Assembly (NCBI GenBank): GCA_019056435.1
Contig: CP077641.1
Span: forward strand, 248,001-312,000
Origin: Stutzerimonas stutzeri
GTDB lineage: Bacteria > Pseudomonadota > Gammaproteobacteria > Pseudomonadales > Pseudomonadaceae
Direction: 5' to 3'
Length of the DNA: 64,000 nt
The position numbers and the translations under genes are program-made. Positions 11,197 through 22,056 of the stretch are shown piece after piece. Each line of letters starts with the position of its first letter. Position 1 is the stretch's first letter. Below the pieces are notes generated by a model. That model was not told the DNA's origin, did no database searches, and saw only the letters and a program-made list of their open reading frames with translations.

Positions 11197-14090
11197 ATGC
11201 CCAAAGGACTGAAGCGCGCCCTCGTCGGCGCGATGACAGCACTGGTCTGCTATTGCCTGCTCGGCTTTCTCATTCTGCCTGGCGCTGCGCAGCGCCTCGT
11301 CAACCAGCAACTGGTGCAGTACGCGACGGTCCCCGCGCGCCTGCAACGCATCGAGTTCAACCCCTTTAGCCTCGAAGTGCGGCTGTTCGACCTGCGCATT
11401 GGCGACCAGGGCGAGGAGCAGATCGGCTTCGAGCAGCTCTACCTGGACCTCATGTGGAACAGCCTCTGGCGCCGTACGCTGCAGATCGCCGATATGGAAT
11501 TGAGCGGCCTGCAGACCGAAGTGACCTTCGACAAGAACGGTACGCTGAACCTCAGCCAGCTGTTCGACATCCCACCGTCCGACAGCCCAACCGACGAGGA
11601 CGACGAGCCCTTTGCCCTGGTGATCGACCGGCTTCGCCTCAAGGAAGGCCGCGTCCACTTCGCCGATGCCCGGCCGGACGAACCGGTGGACATCCGGCTC
11701 GACTCGCTGGACTTCGAACTGCTGAACTTTGCCACACGCAGTGACGCCGCTGCTGACGCCACGCTGGTCGCCGCCGGCCCCAGCGGGGCACGTCTCGAGT
11801 GGAAAGGCCGTTTCAGTTCAGCACCGATCAGCTCGTCCGGGCACCTGTCGATCACCGATCTGGCGTTGAGAGACGTCTGGGCTTATGCGCAGGATGCCGT
11901 TCCGCTGAAGCTCAAGCAGGGGCGGCTAAGCGCCGCGACCGATTACCAGCTCGACCTGGCGCAGGGGACCGAGCTGCAACTGAACGGACTGGAGGCGCGA
12001 CTGGCCCCTCTCGAACTCGACACGCTGGACGACGCCCCGCTGATCCGGCTCGAAACGCTCGAAATCGATGACAGCACCCTGAGCCTGGCCGAACGAAAGG
12101 TTACCATCGGCACCCTGCGCAGCCGCAAGCTGGAAGCCTGGGCCAGTCGGCATGAGAACGGCGAGATCGACTGGCTCGAGATGTTCGCCAAGCAGACCAG
12201 CGAGGATGCCTCGCCCAGCGAACCTGCGAGTGACGGAGCGCCCGACCAGCCATGGCAGGTCATGGTCGGCACGGCGCAGCTGCGTGGTTACCGGGCGCAC
12301 CTGACGGATCAGGTGCCGGCGCAACCGGTGACCCTTGAGCTGGGGCCGCTGGACCTCGACGTCGCCAACTTCGACAGCCAGGGCAACGAGCCCTTCGATC
12401 TCCGCCTGGACACCGGCGTCGGCAACCGGGGGTCACTGAGCGCCGCAGGACAACTGCACCTGTCACCCGCCAGCGGTCAGCTGACCATCGAGACCAAGGA
12501 CATCGATCTCAGAATCGCTCAGGCCTACCTCAGTCCCTTCCTTCACCTGGAATTACGCAGCGGCTTGCTGTCGAGCCAGATGGAACTGACCCTTGCCGAC
12601 ACTGACCCGCTCACCTTCCGTGCCGATGGCGCCGTTGACGTTACCCAACTGCACACGCTCGACACCATCAACAACCGTGACCTGCTCAAATGGCAGCGAC
12701 TGCACTCGACAAGCTGACCTACGAGCATCCAAAGCTGCTGGATATCGGCGCAGTGGAGCTAACCCAGCCGTACGCGCGATTCATCATCAACCCCGACCTC
12801 ACCACGAACATCAACGACCTTCTGGTCGACAAGTCAGGCAGCGCATCCGAAACCTCGCCCGCACAGGGCGCTGGCCAGCCCGAAGAGGCGATGGCAATCC
12901 GTATCGGCGGCATCGCTATCGACGACGGCTCCGCCAACTTTTCCGACCTGAGCCTGCGACCGCCGTTCATTACGGCCGTGCAAGAGCTCAATGGCTCGAT
13001 TGGCGCGCTGGACAACCGTGCGCAGCAACCGGCCACAGTCAATGTGGCTGGCAAGGTCGACCGTTATGCGCCGGTCAGTATCGAAGGCAGCCTGACCCCC
13101 TTCGACCCGTTGCAAAGCCTCGACCTGGCCACCCGCTTTCGGCAGGTCGAGCTGACCACGTTGTCACCCTATTCCGGCAAGTTCGCCGGCTACCGGATTC
13201 GTAAAGGCCGCATGGATCTGGATTTGCACTACCGGATCAATCAGGGCCAGCTGAACGCACAGAACAAGGTTGTGCTCCAGCAGCTCCAGCTCGGCGAGAA
13301 GGTCGACAGCCCTCAGGCGGTAGACCTGCCGATCCGGCTGGCGGTGGCTTTGTTGAAAGACAGCAAAGGCGTCATTTCCCTGGAATTGCCGGTGCAGGGC
13401 AACCTCAACAACCCCGAATTCGACGTCATGCCCATCGTCTGGCAAACACTACGGAACCTGGTCACCCGGGCAGCCAAAGCACCCTTCAGGTTCCTCGGCG
13501 GCCTGGTAGGAGGTCGCCAGGCCGACCTGGACAAGGTGCGCTTCGCCCCCGGCAGTAGTGAGCTGACCCAGGCGGCCCGTGCGAATCTGGACACGCTGGC
13601 CCAGGCGTTGAAGGAACGTCCCGTGTTGCGCCTGGAAATCGCGGGCCAAGGCTCGCCTCAAGCGGATGGGCCGCATCTGGCCGAACAGTGGCTGCGACGC
13701 GAATATCAGCAAACGCTATACAACATGCGGCAGCGGAGCGGCGAGACCGTTCCGGCCGATCCGTCGGAACTCACTGTGAGCGAAGACGACGAGCCGATTC
13801 TCCTTGAAGGAATCTATCGCAGCCGCCTGAAACAGCAGCCTCCGGCACAGTGGGCCGAGCTCGACGAACAGACCCGCAGTGAGCGCATGCGCGACGCAAT
13901 CCTGGCCAGTCGCGCGGACAGCCCGGCGCTGCTGCGTCGCTTGAGCCGCGAGCGTGCCAGTGCGATCAAGGATTATCTGGTCGACCAGGGCGGGCTTGCC
14001 GACGCACGCCTTTACCTGCTAGACACCGGTATCACCGAACCCGGAGAAGACGGGCAGGTGCCCACTGCGTTGCACCTGGGAGCCGAATGA
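11197..14090 (+). CDS. DUF748 (AsmA-like) envelope protein (apparent frameshift)
   Basis: Very large protein with an N-terminal membrane anchor (residues about 10-32, LVGAMTALVCYCLLGFLILPG) followed by AsmA/TamB-like repeats such as PFSLEVRLFDLRI and LSLRPPFITAVQELNGSIGALDN, and a C-terminal segment resembling an OmpA-type domain (VRFAPGSSELTQAARANLDTLAQALKERPVLRLEIAG). Such proteins sit in the periplasm on an inner-membrane anchor and are thought to act in envelope lipid or protein transport; the exact role is unknown. The frame is broken near 12702, where ...LLKWQRL and ALDKLTYEHPKLL would join if one G were restored (CTGCACTC for CTGGCACTC). Repaired length about 964 residues. The TGA overlaps the next ATG, so it is cotranscribed with the DUF2845 genes. 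Confidence 0.87.
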
Positions 14091-14395
14091 TGAGATGGAC
14101 ATGGATTGCTCGCTACGCCTTGCCAGGGTTCTTCATACTGGCACTGCCCCTGGCCTCGGCCGAGACGTTGCGATGCGGTGGCCAGCTGGTCAACACCGGC
14201 GACCGCGCTTTCGAGGTGGAGCGCAAGTGTGGCCCGCCTGATCAGCGTGATGTGCTTGGCTACACCTTGGGCGACTATGGTAGGCAAGAGCTGATCATCG
14301 AAGAATGGGTATACGGGCCACGTAACGGGGCACTCAAGATCCTGACGTTCGAAGGCAATCGCCTGACAGATATCGAATCGCGCCGAGCGCGTTGA
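14087..14395 (+). CDS. DUF2845 small secreted protein (first copy)
   Basis: 102 residues with a cleavable signal peptide (YALPGFFILALPLASA|ETLRC) and the DUF2845 pattern: LRCGGQLVNTGD, ERKCGPPD, EEWVYGPRNGALKILTFEGNRLTDIE. Two conserved cysteines suggest a disulfide in the periplasm. The ATG overlaps the stop of the DUF748 gene (ATGATGA). It is a paralogue of the next gene. The function of the family is unknown; the link to the AsmA-like protein suggests an envelope role. Confidence 0.88.
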   Translation: MMRWTWIARYALPGFFILALPLASAETLRCGGQLVNTGDRAFEVERKCGPPDQRDVLGYTLGDYGRQELIIEEWVYGPRNGALKILTFEGNRLTDIESRRAR

Positions 14396-14406
14396 AAGGA
14401 AACGAC

Positions 14407-14715
14407 ATGAAACCTGCCTATCTGGTAGCCCTATCGGGCCTGCTGCTTCTCATTGGGCACGCCCAGGCTTCATCGACCTACCGCTGCAACAGCTCACTCG
14501 TGAGCGTGGGGGCCTCCACCAGCGAGGTGCGGAGCAAATGCGGTGAGCCAGCCGATGCAGCCATCACCGGACTCAAGGAAACAGTCGACGATCGCGGCTT
14601 CCGCCAGGAAGTTCAGGTCGAAGAATGGACCTACGGCCCGACCAACGGGATGTACCACCATTTGCGATTCGAAGGGAATCGCTTGAGCGACATCGAAAGC
14701 CAGCGCGGCCGCTGA
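14407..14715 (+). CDS. DUF2845 small secreted protein (second copy)
   Basis: 102 residues, with signal peptide MKPAYLVALSGLLLLIGHAQA and the same layout as its neighbour: YRCNSSLVSVG, RSKCGEPADA, EEWTYGPTNGMYHHLRFEGNRLSDIESQ. The two are clearly a tandem duplication that has diverged. The start MKPAYL is preferred over an in-frame start 15 bases earlier because of the GAAAGGAAACGAC ribosome site. Function unknown. Confidence 0.88.
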   Translation: MKPAYLVALSGLLLLIGHAQASSTYRCNSSLVSVGASTSEVRSKCGEPADAAITGLKETVDDRGFRQEVQVEEWTYGPTNGMYHHLRFEGNRLSDIESQRGR

Positions 14716-14726
14716 GCTAAAACGAA

Positions 14727-14749
14727 GAACCCCACGCTAGGTGGGGTTC
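14727..14749. terminator. Bidirectional terminator between DUF2845 and BON genes
   Basis: Stem GAACCCCA / TGGGGTTC around a short loop, between convergent genes ending at 14715 (+) and 14769 (-). T-rich stretches flank it modestly on the minus strand. Confidence 0.75.
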
Positions 14750-14768
14750 ATCGACAGCGCGCCGGTGC

Positions 14769-15143
14769 TTAGTCGGCCGCTTTCAAGCCATCAGCAGCGA
14801 CTTCACGCACGCCCTCGATGGCTTTGGCCTTGCCGATGGCCGCCTCGCGCTCAGCTTCGGTGGCAACGGTGCCAGACAGCGAGACGACACCATCCTTCGT
14901 CTCAACTTCGATGTCCATGCCTGGGGTGGCATCCTCGGCCAGCAGGGACGACTTCACCTTGGTAGTGATCCAGGTATCGGAAGTGGCGTCCGCGGCTTTA
15001 TCCATGGTGTCGTTGGCGGCCAGCATGACGTTGTCAGAGGTGTCCCACGCCGGGGTAGTGTCCGCAAAAGCAGCGCCGGCAACCGGCAGGCTAAGGACAG
15101 CAGCGACAGCAGCAGCGGTAAGCGGGTTCTGGATCGTTTTCAT
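14769..15143 (-). CDS. BON-domain periplasmic protein (OsmY-like)
   Basis: 124 residues: a signal peptide (LTAAAVAAVLSLPVAGAAFA), a short linker, then one BON domain (ITTKVKSSLLAEDATPG ... VVSLSGTVATEAEREAAIGKAKAIEGVREVAADGLK). BON proteins such as OsmY are periplasmic and bind lipids or chaperone envelope proteins during stress. The start MKTIQNP is chosen because it begins the signal peptide; the longer frame adds a non-signal leader. It is expressed from its own promoter; a very good sigma-54 promoter lies 65-80 bases upstream of the start codon, which is unusual for this family. Confidence 0.9.
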   Translation of the reverse strand: MKTIQNPLTAAAVAAVLSLPVAGAAFADTTPAWDTSDNVMLAANDTMDKAADATSDTWITTKVKSSLLAEDATPGMDIEVETKDGVVSLSGTVATEAEREAAIGKAKAIEGVREVAADGLKAAD

Positions 15144-15206
15144 AGTGGCACTCCTGTTTTTCGTATGGGCTGCGGCTTCACTCCGACCGCAGATGCACAC
15201 TCACTA

Positions 15207-15223
15207 TCGCAACCCTCGTGCCA
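15207..15223 (-). promoter_or_regulatory. Sigma-54 promoter before the BON gene
   Basis: On the minus strand the sequence reads TGGCACGAGGGTTGCGA, matching TGGCACG-N4-TTGC, with exactly 10 bases between the GG and GC dinucleotides. Predicted start of transcription is near 15197, giving a leader of about 54 bases. AT-rich sequence just upstream (15236-15262) could bind IHF. Which activator acts here is not visible. Confidence 0.75.
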
Positions 15224-15362
15224 CGTTTCGCTCTTAATAAAGCCTTTTATTTTCAATCAGTTAACAAACAGCAGTAGCTCCTCGCCACTAGCATCATGCA
15301 TGTTCTGCCCGAATTGAGCATGCAGAATGCAAGGCTCGGTCATATCTGCGTGGTTGGCTGGG

Positions 15363-15397
15363 CAAAAAAAGCCCGCACCTTACGGCACGGGCTTTTC
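15363..15397 (-). terminator. Terminator after pnp
   Basis: On the minus strand a GC stem (AAAGCCCG ... CGGGCTTT) is followed by seven T. It ends the rimP-pnp operon. The rest of 15224-15444 has no gene. Confidence 0.88.
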
Positions 15398-15444
15398 TCA
15401 GCGCCTCTCTCCGCCAACGCTACCGGCGGAGCGTATATGAAGCT

Positions 15445-17550
15445 TTAGGCACCCGATGCTTCAGCGGCGGCCACATCCTTGATGGAGAGTTTGATGCGGC
15501 CGCGGTTATCCACATCCAGCACCAGTACTTTCACTTCCTGGCCTTCCTTGAGCACATCGGTGACCTTTTCGACACGCTGATCGCTCAGCATGGAAATGTG
15601 CACAAGGCCGTCCTTGCCCGGCAGGATGTTCACGAAGGCACCGAAGTCAACGATACGCTCGACCCTGCCCACGTAGATCTTGCCAACCTCTGCCTCGGCC
15701 GTGATGCCCAACACGCGCTGCTTGGCTGCTTCGGCCGCTTCTTTGGTCTCACCGAAGATCTTGATCGAGCCATCATCCTCGATATCGATCGACGCGTTGG
15801 TTTCCTCGCAGATGCTACGGATGGTGGCGCCACCCTTGCCGATAACGTCGCGAATTTTGTCCTGGTCGATCTTCATCGCGATCATGGTCGGCGCGTTCGC
15901 CGACAGCTCGCTACGGGACTGGGCGATGACCTGGTTCATCTGGCCGAGAATGTTCTGGCGCGCTTCGAGGGCCTGGCCCAGCGCGATCTCCATGATCTCT
16001 TCGGTGATGCCCTGGATCTTGATGTCCATCTGCAGCGCCGTGACGCCCTTGGCGGTACCGGCGACCTTGAAGTCCATGTCGCCGAGGTGGTCCTCGTCAC
16101 CGAGGATGTCGGTCAGGACGGCAAACTTGTCACCCTCCTTTACCAGTCCCATGGCGATGCCAGCGACCGGCGCCTTCATCGGCACGCCCGCGTCCATCAG
16201 GGCAAGCGATGCACCGCACACCGAGGCCATGGAGCTCGAGCCGTTGGACTCGGTAATCTCGGACACGACGCGAATGGTGTAGGGGAATTCGTCCGCATTC
16301 GGCAGCATCGCCGCAACGCCACGGCGCGCCAAACGGCCATGGCCGATTTCGCGACGGCCGGTCGCGCCCATGCGCCCGCACTCACCGACCGAATAGGGCG
16401 GGAAGTTGTAATGCAGCATGAAGGCATCCTTCTTCTCGCCTTCAAGGGTGTCGAGCAGCTGAGCGTCGCGCGCAGTACCCAGGGTCGCCACGACCAGTGC
16501 CTGGGTTTCACCGCGGGTGAACAATGCCGAACCGTGGGTCTTCGGCAGTACGCCAACTTCGATGTTCAGCGGACGGACGGTGCGGTTGTCGCGGCCGTCG
16601 ATGCGCGGCTTGCCGTTGACGATGTTCTCGCGAACGGTGCGGTATTCGATCTCGCCAAAGGCGTCCTTGACTTGGCCGGCGCTGGGCTCGCCTTCTTCAC
16701 GTGCAAAGCGGGCAACGACCTGATCGCGCAGCTCGCCGAGACGGGCATAACGATCCTGCTTGACGATGATGGTGTAGGCCTGGGAAATGGCTTCGCCGAA
16801 CTCGTTGCGGATGGCAGTGAGCAGCTCGGTATTCTCGGCCTTCGGCGCCCACTCCCAGGTCGGCTTCGCCGCTTCGGCGGCCAGTTCGTTGACAGCCTGG
16901 ATGACCGCCTGGAATTCGTCGTGGGCAAAGAGTACGGCGCCCAGCATCTGGTCTTCGGTCAGCTCTTTGGCTTCGGACTCGACCATCAGGACGGCGTCCT
17001 TGGTGCCGGCAACAACCATGTCTAGGCTGGAGGCCTTGAGCTGTTCGTATGTCGGGTTCAGCAGATAGCCGGTCTCAGGGTGGAAAGCCACCCGCGCGGC
17101 GCCGATCGGGCCGTTGAACGGAATGCCGGAGATGGCCAGCGCCGCCGAGGTACCGATCATCGCGGCGATGTCGGGATCAGTCTTCTTGCTAGTGGAAACG
17201 ACGGTACAGATAACCTGAACTTCGTTCTGGAAACCTTCGGGGAACAGCGGGCGGATCGGGCGATCGATCAGACGCGAGGTCAGCGTTTCCTTTTCCGAAG
17301 GACGGGCTTCGCGCTTGAAGAAACCGCCGGGGATCTTGCCGGCCGCGTAGGTTTTTTCCTGATAGTGGACCGACAGCGGGAAGAACCCCTTGCTCGGGTC
17401 CGCCGATTTGGCGCCGACGACGGTCACCAGCACGGAAACGTCATCGTCGATGGAGACCAGGACCGCGCCTGACGCCTGACGGGCGATGCGGCCCGTCTCG
17501 AGGGTTACGGTCGACTGACCGAACTGGAATTTCTTGATTACCGGATTCAC
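15445..17550 (-). CDS. pnp: Polynucleotide phosphorylase
   Basis: Phosphorolytic 3'-5' exoribonuclease of RNA decay and a degradosome partner. 701 residues, full length: two RNase PH domains (first about 10-140, second about 320-540, with [15 protein letters not shown] and [26 protein letters not shown]), then a KH domain ([19 protein letters not shown]) and an S1 domain ([31 protein letters not shown]). It follows rpsO at a distance of 165 bases that contains an imperfect inverted repeat. In many bacteria pnp autoregulates through its leader; no clear RNase III hairpin could be proven here. Confidence 0.98.
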   Translation of the reverse strand: MNPVIKKFQFGQSTVTLETGRIARQASGAVLVSIDDDVSVLVTVVGAKSADPSKGFFPLSVHYQEKTYAAGKIPGGFFKREARPSEKETLTSRLIDRPIRPLFPEGFQNEVQVICTVVSTSKKTDPDIAAMIGTSAALAISGIPFNGPIGAARVAFHPETGYLLNPTYEQLKASSLDMVVAGTKDAVLMVESEAKELTEDQMLGAVLFAHDEFQAVIQAVNELAAEAAKPTWEWAPKAENTELLTAIRNEFGEAISQAYTIIVKQDRYARLGELRDQVVARFAREEGEPSAGQVKDAFGEIEYRTVRENIVNGKPRIDGRDNRTVRPLNIEVGVLPKTHGSALFTRGETQALVVATLGTARDAQLLDTLEGEKKDAFMLHYNFPPYSVGECGRMGATGRREIGHGRLARRGVAAMLPNADEFPYTIRVVSEITESNGSSSMASVCGASLALMDAGVPMKAPVAGIAMGLVKEGDKFAVLTDILGDEDHLGDMDFKVAGTAKGVTALQMDIKIQGITEEIMEIALGQALEARQNILGQMNQVIAQSRSELSANAPTMIAMKIDQDKIRDVIGKGGATIRSICEETNASIDIEDDGSIKIFGETKEAAEAAKQRVLGITAEAEVGKIYVGRVERIVDFGAFVNILPGKDGLVHISMLSDQRVEKVTDVLKEGQEVKVLVLDVDNRGRIKLSIKDVAAAEASGA

Positions 17551-17624
17551 GGTTCTTCCTTCTCTTTGTTGCCTTTGGGGAAATAGGCAGAACGTACGGG
17601 AATCGGCCCGTTACGACCGTAAGA

Positions 17625-17699
17625 AAGCCGAAAGCTGGAAGACCGAAGCTGATCACGGGGTATCCCGGCGTTCAACTTCAGGCTTCCAGCTTCCGGCTT
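17625..17699. repeat. Imperfect inverted repeat between rpsO and pnp
   Basis: Two 28-base arms (17625-17652 and 17672-17699) pair with about five mismatches around a 19-base loop; the arm core is AAGCTGGAAG. A related element sits at 37283-37355. It lies in the transcribed rpsO-pnp spacer, so it would fold in the mRNA and could be a dispersed intergenic repeat or a processing site. Confidence 0.65.
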
Positions 17700-17715
17700 C
17701 CAGCGCGGCTGCGTC

Positions 17716-17985
17716 TTAGCGACGCAGACCCAGACGACCGATCAAGGTGCTGTAACGAGTGGTGTCCTTACCCTTCAGGTAATCCAGCAGCTTGCGACGC
17801 TGGTTGACCATGCGGATCAGACCGCGGCGGGAATGGTGATCCTTGCCGTTGGCCTTGAAGTGATCCTGCAGCTTGTTGATGTTGGCGGTCAGCAGTGCAA
17901 CTTGCACTTCCGGGGAACCGGTATCGCCTTCGGACTGCTTGTACTCGTTAACGATCTGGGCTTTTTCTTCAACGCTAAGTGCCAT
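17716..17985 (-). CDS. rpsO: 30S ribosomal protein S15
   Basis: 89 residues, the standard S15 length. Primary rRNA-binding protein that nucleates assembly of the 30S platform. Conserved segments include [25 protein letters not shown] and [22 protein letters not shown]. Lies between truB and pnp in the usual operon order. Confidence 0.99.
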   Translation of the reverse strand: MALSVEEKAQIVNEYKQSEGDTGSPEVQVALLTANINKLQDHFKANGKDHHSRRGLIRMVNQRRKLLDYLKGKDTTRYSTLIGRLGLRR

Positions 17986-18100
17986 GATGGGCTCCTTTTC
18001 TGAACAGGCCGGGACATGTCCCGTGTTGGATAAGAGAAGTGACCGTGCCTGCCGACAGCCACCCTCGCAACGCCCGCCACGCCAGTGACGAGCGAATCGG

Positions 18101-19018
18101 TCATTCCGACCGAATCAACCGACGGGGCGCTACACGCCCGTCTTCGGTCACCTCACCGATGCCGATAAAGCGACCATTATGATCCTGCACCCTGAGCATG
18201 CCGAACTTGGGGGCTTCCGGGGCACGTACCGGCTGTCCGTGCAACCAGTAGAAGGTGCTGTGCTCCGAAAACTGCACAAGAGGCCAGTGTTCCAGCCCAC
18301 TGTCGACCGGCTTGAGGAAAGCGTCAACCGCCTCCGCGCCGCCCTCGGCATGCGCTTGCTCGAGCGCCTCGAGACTCACTGTCTGCGAGATGTCGAACGG
18401 TCCCGCCTGGGTCCGGCGAAGCTCCGCGACATGCGCGCCGCACCCCAACTCGCCGCCAATGTCTTCGACCAGGGTACGAATATAGGTGCCTTTGCTGCAG
18501 CTGACAGCAAACCGCGCCTTGTCAGCCTCCAGAGAAAGCAGCTCCAGGCGCGCAATAGTAACAGAACGCGGCTCGCGCTCCACCACTTCGCCCGCTCGCG
18601 CCAGCTTGTAAAGCGGCTGACCGTCGCGCTTGAGCGCGGAATACATCGGGGGTATCTGCTGCTGCTCGCCGCGAAAGCGCGGCAGCAACTCCTCGATAGA
18701 GGACTCGCTCACCTGGACCGGCTTGCGTTCAAGCACCTCACCCTCGGCATCGGCGGTCGTCGTGGTCACACCGAGCTGAGCGACGGTCTCGTAGCCTTTA
18801 TCCGCATCCAACAGATACTGAGAAAACTTGGTCGCCTCGCCGAAGCACAACGGCAAGACACCGGTCGCCAACGGATCGAGACTACCTGTGTGGCCAGCCT
18901 TTTCGGCGTTCAGCAACCAGCGGACCTTTTGCAGCGCCGCGTTGGAGGTAAAGCCGCGAGGCTTGTCGAGAAGAATGATGCCGCTGACGGAGCGACGAAC
19001 CCGCTTGACCTGCGCCAC
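18101..19018 (-). CDS. truB: tRNA pseudouridine(55) synthase
   Basis: Makes pseudouridine 55 in the T loop of tRNAs. 305 residues, with the catalytic aspartate in [16 protein letters not shown] and the [18 protein letters not shown] segment. A C-terminal PUA-like tail follows. The start is a GTG placed directly after the rbfA stop (TGAGTG), showing translational coupling. Confidence 0.97.
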   Translation of the reverse strand: MAQVKRVRRSVSGIILLDKPRGFTSNAALQKVRWLLNAEKAGHTGSLDPLATGVLPLCFGEATKFSQYLLDADKGYETVAQLGVTTTTADAEGEVLERKPVQVSESSIEELLPRFRGEQQQIPPMYSALKRDGQPLYKLARAGEVVEREPRSVTIARLELLSLEADKARFAVSCSKGTYIRTLVEDIGGELGCGAHVAELRRTQAGPFDISQTVSLEALEQAHAEGGAEAVDAFLKPVDSGLEHWPLVQFSEHSTFYWLHGQPVRAPEAPKFGMLRVQDHNGRFIGIGEVTEDGRVAPRRLIRSE

Positions 19019-19408
19019 TCACTCGTCTCCCTTGTCGCCATGCAAACGGTCTTCAGCGACGGCGCGCTCGATCAGCGACGCCAGCTCGACACCGCGCCGT
19101 ACGCTGGCGTCGTAATGGAAATGCAATTGCGGAACGGTGCGCAGCTTCATGGCCTTGCCGAGCTGCATGCGCAAGAACCCCGCCGCGTCACTCAGGATAC
19201 GCAGGTTGCTCTTGACCGCTTCCTCGTCGTCATCCTGCCCCATGACAGTGATGAATATCTTGGCATGGGACAGGTCCCGACTGACTTCAACGCCAGTGAT
19301 GGTTACCAAGCCCAAACGCGGGTCCTTGACCTCGCGTTGAATCAGCAACGCCAGTTCACGCTGCATCTGATCGCCGATACGTTGAGTCCGGCTGAATTCT
19401 TTGGCCAT
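19019..19408 (-). CDS. rbfA: 30S ribosome-binding factor A
   Basis: 129-residue KH-like protein needed for late 30S maturation and 16S 5' end processing. Seen: [27 protein letters not shown] and [16 protein letters not shown], with [15 protein letters not shown] at the end of the domain. Located between infB and truB. A 114-base spacer to infB contains another imperfect repeat. Confidence 0.97.
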   Translation of the reverse strand: MAKEFSRTQRIGDQMQRELALLIQREVKDPRLGLVTITGVEVSRDLSHAKIFITVMGQDDDEEAVKSNLRILSDAAGFLRMQLGKAMKLRTVPQLHFHYDASVRRGVELASLIERAVAEDRLHGDKGDE

Positions 19409-19451
19409 AAATCTGCCTCAAGCAGCAAGCTGCGGGAATGAAAAATCAATG

Positions 19452-19514
19452 CGCTGCAAAGGCAAACGGCAAGCGACCAGGGTTGCCCCTCGAAGCTTGC
19501 CGCCTGTTTGCGCA
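19452..19514. repeat. Imperfect inverted repeat between infB and rbfA
   Basis: The sequences GCTGCAAAGGCAAACGGCAAGC and GCTTGCCGCCTGTTTGCGCAGC are roughly reverse complements around a short loop. Together with the elements at 17625 and 37283 it suggests intergenic stem-loop repeats, but the arms here differ from those two. Confidence 0.45.
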
Positions 19515-19522
19515 GCTGCTGT

Positions 19523-22027
19523 TTAGAGCGAACGCGCGACTTCGACTTTCTCGAACACCTCGATCTTGTCGCCAGCCTTCACGTCGTTGTAGCTCTTAAC
19601 CGCAATACCGCACTCCATCCCGGCACGGACCTCCGCGACGTCGTCCTTGAAGCGCCGCAACGACTCCAGTTCGCCTTCGAAGATGACCACATCATCGCGA
19701 AGCACGCGGATGGGGCGATTGCGATGCACCATGCCCTCGAGAACCATACAGCCAGCGACCGCGCCGAATTTCGGCGAACGGAACACGTCACGGACCTCGG
19801 CGACACCCAGGATATTTTCCCGGACATCACTGCCAAGCATGCCGGTAAGTGCCTTCTTGACGTCTTCGATGATGTCGTAGATCACGTTGTAGTAACGCAG
19901 ATCCAGACCTTCCTGCTCGACGATCTTGCGCGCACCCGCATCGGCCCGCACGTTGAAGCCGAACAGCACGGCATTGGATGCCAGTGCGAGGTTGGCGTCG
20001 CTCTCGGTAATACCACCGACACCGCCACCGATCACTCGAACCTGCACTTCGTCGTTGCCCAGGTTGCTGAGCGATCCCTGGAGCGCTTCCAGCGAACCCC
20101 GAACGTCAGCCTTGAGGACGATATTGAGCGTCTTCTTCTCTTCCTGCCCCATGTTTTCGAAGATGTTTTCCAGCTTGCCGGCGTGCGCGCGGGCCAGTTT
20201 GACCTCACGGAACTTGCCTTGCCGGAACAACGCGACCTCGCGGGCCTTCTTCTCATCAGCCAGCACGGTCAACTCGTCGCCCGCGTCAGGCGTGCCGTCC
20301 AGACCGAGAATTTCGACCGGAATCGACGGACCGGCTTCCTTGATCGGCTTGCCGTTCTCGTCGAGCATCGCCCGGATGCGTCCGTAGTTGGAGCCCACCA
20401 GTGCCATGTCACCCTGGCGCAGCGTCCCGTCCTGCACCAGCACGGTGGCGACAGGACCACGGCCCTTGTCCAGACGGGACTCGACGACCACCCCACGACC
20501 AGGCGCCGATGGCGTTGCGGTCAGTTCGAGAATTTCGGCCTGAAGCAATACGGCTTCGAGCAATTCGTCGACACCGGTACCCATCTTTGCGGAAACCGAC
20601 ACGAACGGCGTATCGCCGCCCCATTCCTCGGACGTCACCTCGTGAACCGACAGCTCGCTGCGGATCCGATCGAGATCGGCACCGGGCTTGTCGATCTTGT
20701 TCACCGCCACCACCAGAGGCACACCCGCAGCCTTGGCATGCTGGATCGCCTCGATGGTCTGGGGCATGACACCGTCATCGGCCGCAACCACCAGAATCAC
20801 GATGTCCGTCGCCTGAGCACCGCGTGCCCGCATGGCGGTGAACGCCGCGTGACCGGGCGTATCCAGGAAGGTGACCATGCCGCGCTCGGTTTCGACGTGA
20901 TAGGCACCGATATGCTGGGTAATACCGCCCGCTTCGCCCGCGGCTACCTTGGCACGACGGATGTAGTCGAGCAGCGAGGTCTTACCGTGGTCGACGTGAC
21001 CCATCACCGTCACCACTGGTGCACGGGTGATGGCCTCACCTTCGAACTTCAGCATCTCTGCCAACTGCTCTTCCAGCGCGTTGTCGCTGACGAGCTTGAC
21101 CTTGTGGCCGAACTCTTCTGCGATGAGCTGCGCGGTTTCCTGGTCGAGCACCTGGTTGATGGTGACTGGGCTGCCCATCTTGAACATGAACTTGATGACT
21201 TCGGCAGCCTTGATGGCCATCTGCTGCGACAGATCGGCCACCGTAATGGTCTCGCCGATAGCGACTTCGCGCACGATCGGGCCGGTCGGGCTCTGGAAGC
21301 CATGGGCATTGCGCTTCTTCAGCTTGGACTTGCCGCGGCCGCCACGGCGGAAGCCGTCGGCGTCATCTTCACCGCTACGCACGGAGCGCGACAGCGGCGC
21401 CTTGCTCTTGAGAGAAGGACGATGCTGGGCCTGCTTGCGGTCCCGGCGCTCATCATCATCGCTTCGCGACTTCTCGCTCCGGCGCGGTTCTTCCTTCTTG
21501 CGTTCTTCGACCGGCGCGGCAGGCGCAACGGGCTCGACCACTGGCGTGGCGGGCTCTTGCGCAACGGGCTCAGGCGTCGCGGCAACCACCGTTTCTTCCT
21601 TGGCGCGTCGTTCGGCTTCACGCTTGGCTTCTTCCTCGGCGAGCAGACGTGCTTCCTCAGCCGCTTTTTGACGCGCTGCCTCTTCGGCTGCGCGCTGCTC
21701 TTCGAGTTCGCGCTGCTTCTCGGCTTCGATTTCATCAGGGCTGCGCTTGACGAAAGTTTTCTTCTTGCGCACTTCAACACTGATGGTCTTGCTACCGCCG
21801 ACTTTCAACTTGGTAGTGGTCTTGCGCTGCAAGGTGATCTTGCGCGGCTCGTCCACCTTGGCACCGTGGCTGCTCTTGAGGTGCGCCAACAGGGCTTGTT
21901 TCTCGTTATCGGTCACTACTTGCTCGGCGCTGGTGTGCGACAGTCCTGCCTCACGCATCTGCTGCAGCAGGCGCTCGACCGGTGTGTCGACCACCTGGGC
22001 CAGTTCTTTCACCGTGACTTGCGTCAT
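19523..22027 (-). CDS. infB: Translation initiation factor IF-2
   Basis: GTPase that brings initiator fMet-tRNA to the 30S subunit. 834 residues. Layout: N-terminal IF2 domain ([24 protein letters not shown]), a long charged Lys/Glu/Arg linker (about 90-250), then the G domain with [29 protein letters not shown] and NKIDKPGAD, then domains II-IV ending [12 protein letters not shown]. Frame is intact. Follows nusA by 29 bases. Confidence 0.99.
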   Translation of the reverse strand: MTQVTVKELAQVVDTPVERLLQQMREAGLSHTSAEQVVTDNEKQALLAHLKSSHGAKVDEPRKITLQRKTTTKLKVGGSKTISVEVRKKKTFVKRSPDEIEAEKQRELEEQRAAEEAARQKAAEEARLLAEEEAKREAERRAKEETVVAATPEPVAQEPATPVVEPVAPAAPVEERKKEEPRRSEKSRSDDDERRDRKQAQHRPSLKSKAPLSRSVRSGEDDADGFRRGGRGKSKLKKRNAHGFQSPTGPIVREVAIGETITVADLSQQMAIKAAEVIKFMFKMGSPVTINQVLDQETAQLIAEEFGHKVKLVSDNALEEQLAEMLKFEGEAITRAPVVTVMGHVDHGKTSLLDYIRRAKVAAGEAGGITQHIGAYHVETERGMVTFLDTPGHAAFTAMRARGAQATDIVILVVAADDGVMPQTIEAIQHAKAAGVPLVVAVNKIDKPGADLDRIRSELSVHEVTSEEWGGDTPFVSVSAKMGTGVDELLEAVLLQAEILELTATPSAPGRGVVVESRLDKGRGPVATVLVQDGTLRQGDMALVGSNYGRIRAMLDENGKPIKEAGPSIPVEILGLDGTPDAGDELTVLADEKKAREVALFRQGKFREVKLARAHAGKLENIFENMGQEEKKTLNIVLKADVRGSLEALQGSLSNLGNDEVQVRVIGGGVGGITESDANLALASNAVLFGFNVRADAGARKIVEQEGLDLRYYNVIYDIIEDVKKALTGMLGSDVRENILGVAEVRDVFRSPKFGAVAGCMVLEGMVHRNRPIRVLRDDVVIFEGELESLRRFKDDVAEVRAGMECGIAVKSYNDVKAGDKIEVFEKVEVARSL

Positions 22028-22056
22028 GCATCTCTCTCCTCAGGCCGCTGAAATAC

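Noticed and set aside
19508..22051. An 847-codon open frame antisense to infB
   Set aside because: His/Arg/Leu-rich shadow of a conserved gene; same explanation applies to the long antisense frames over nusA, ftsH, dnaK and pnp.
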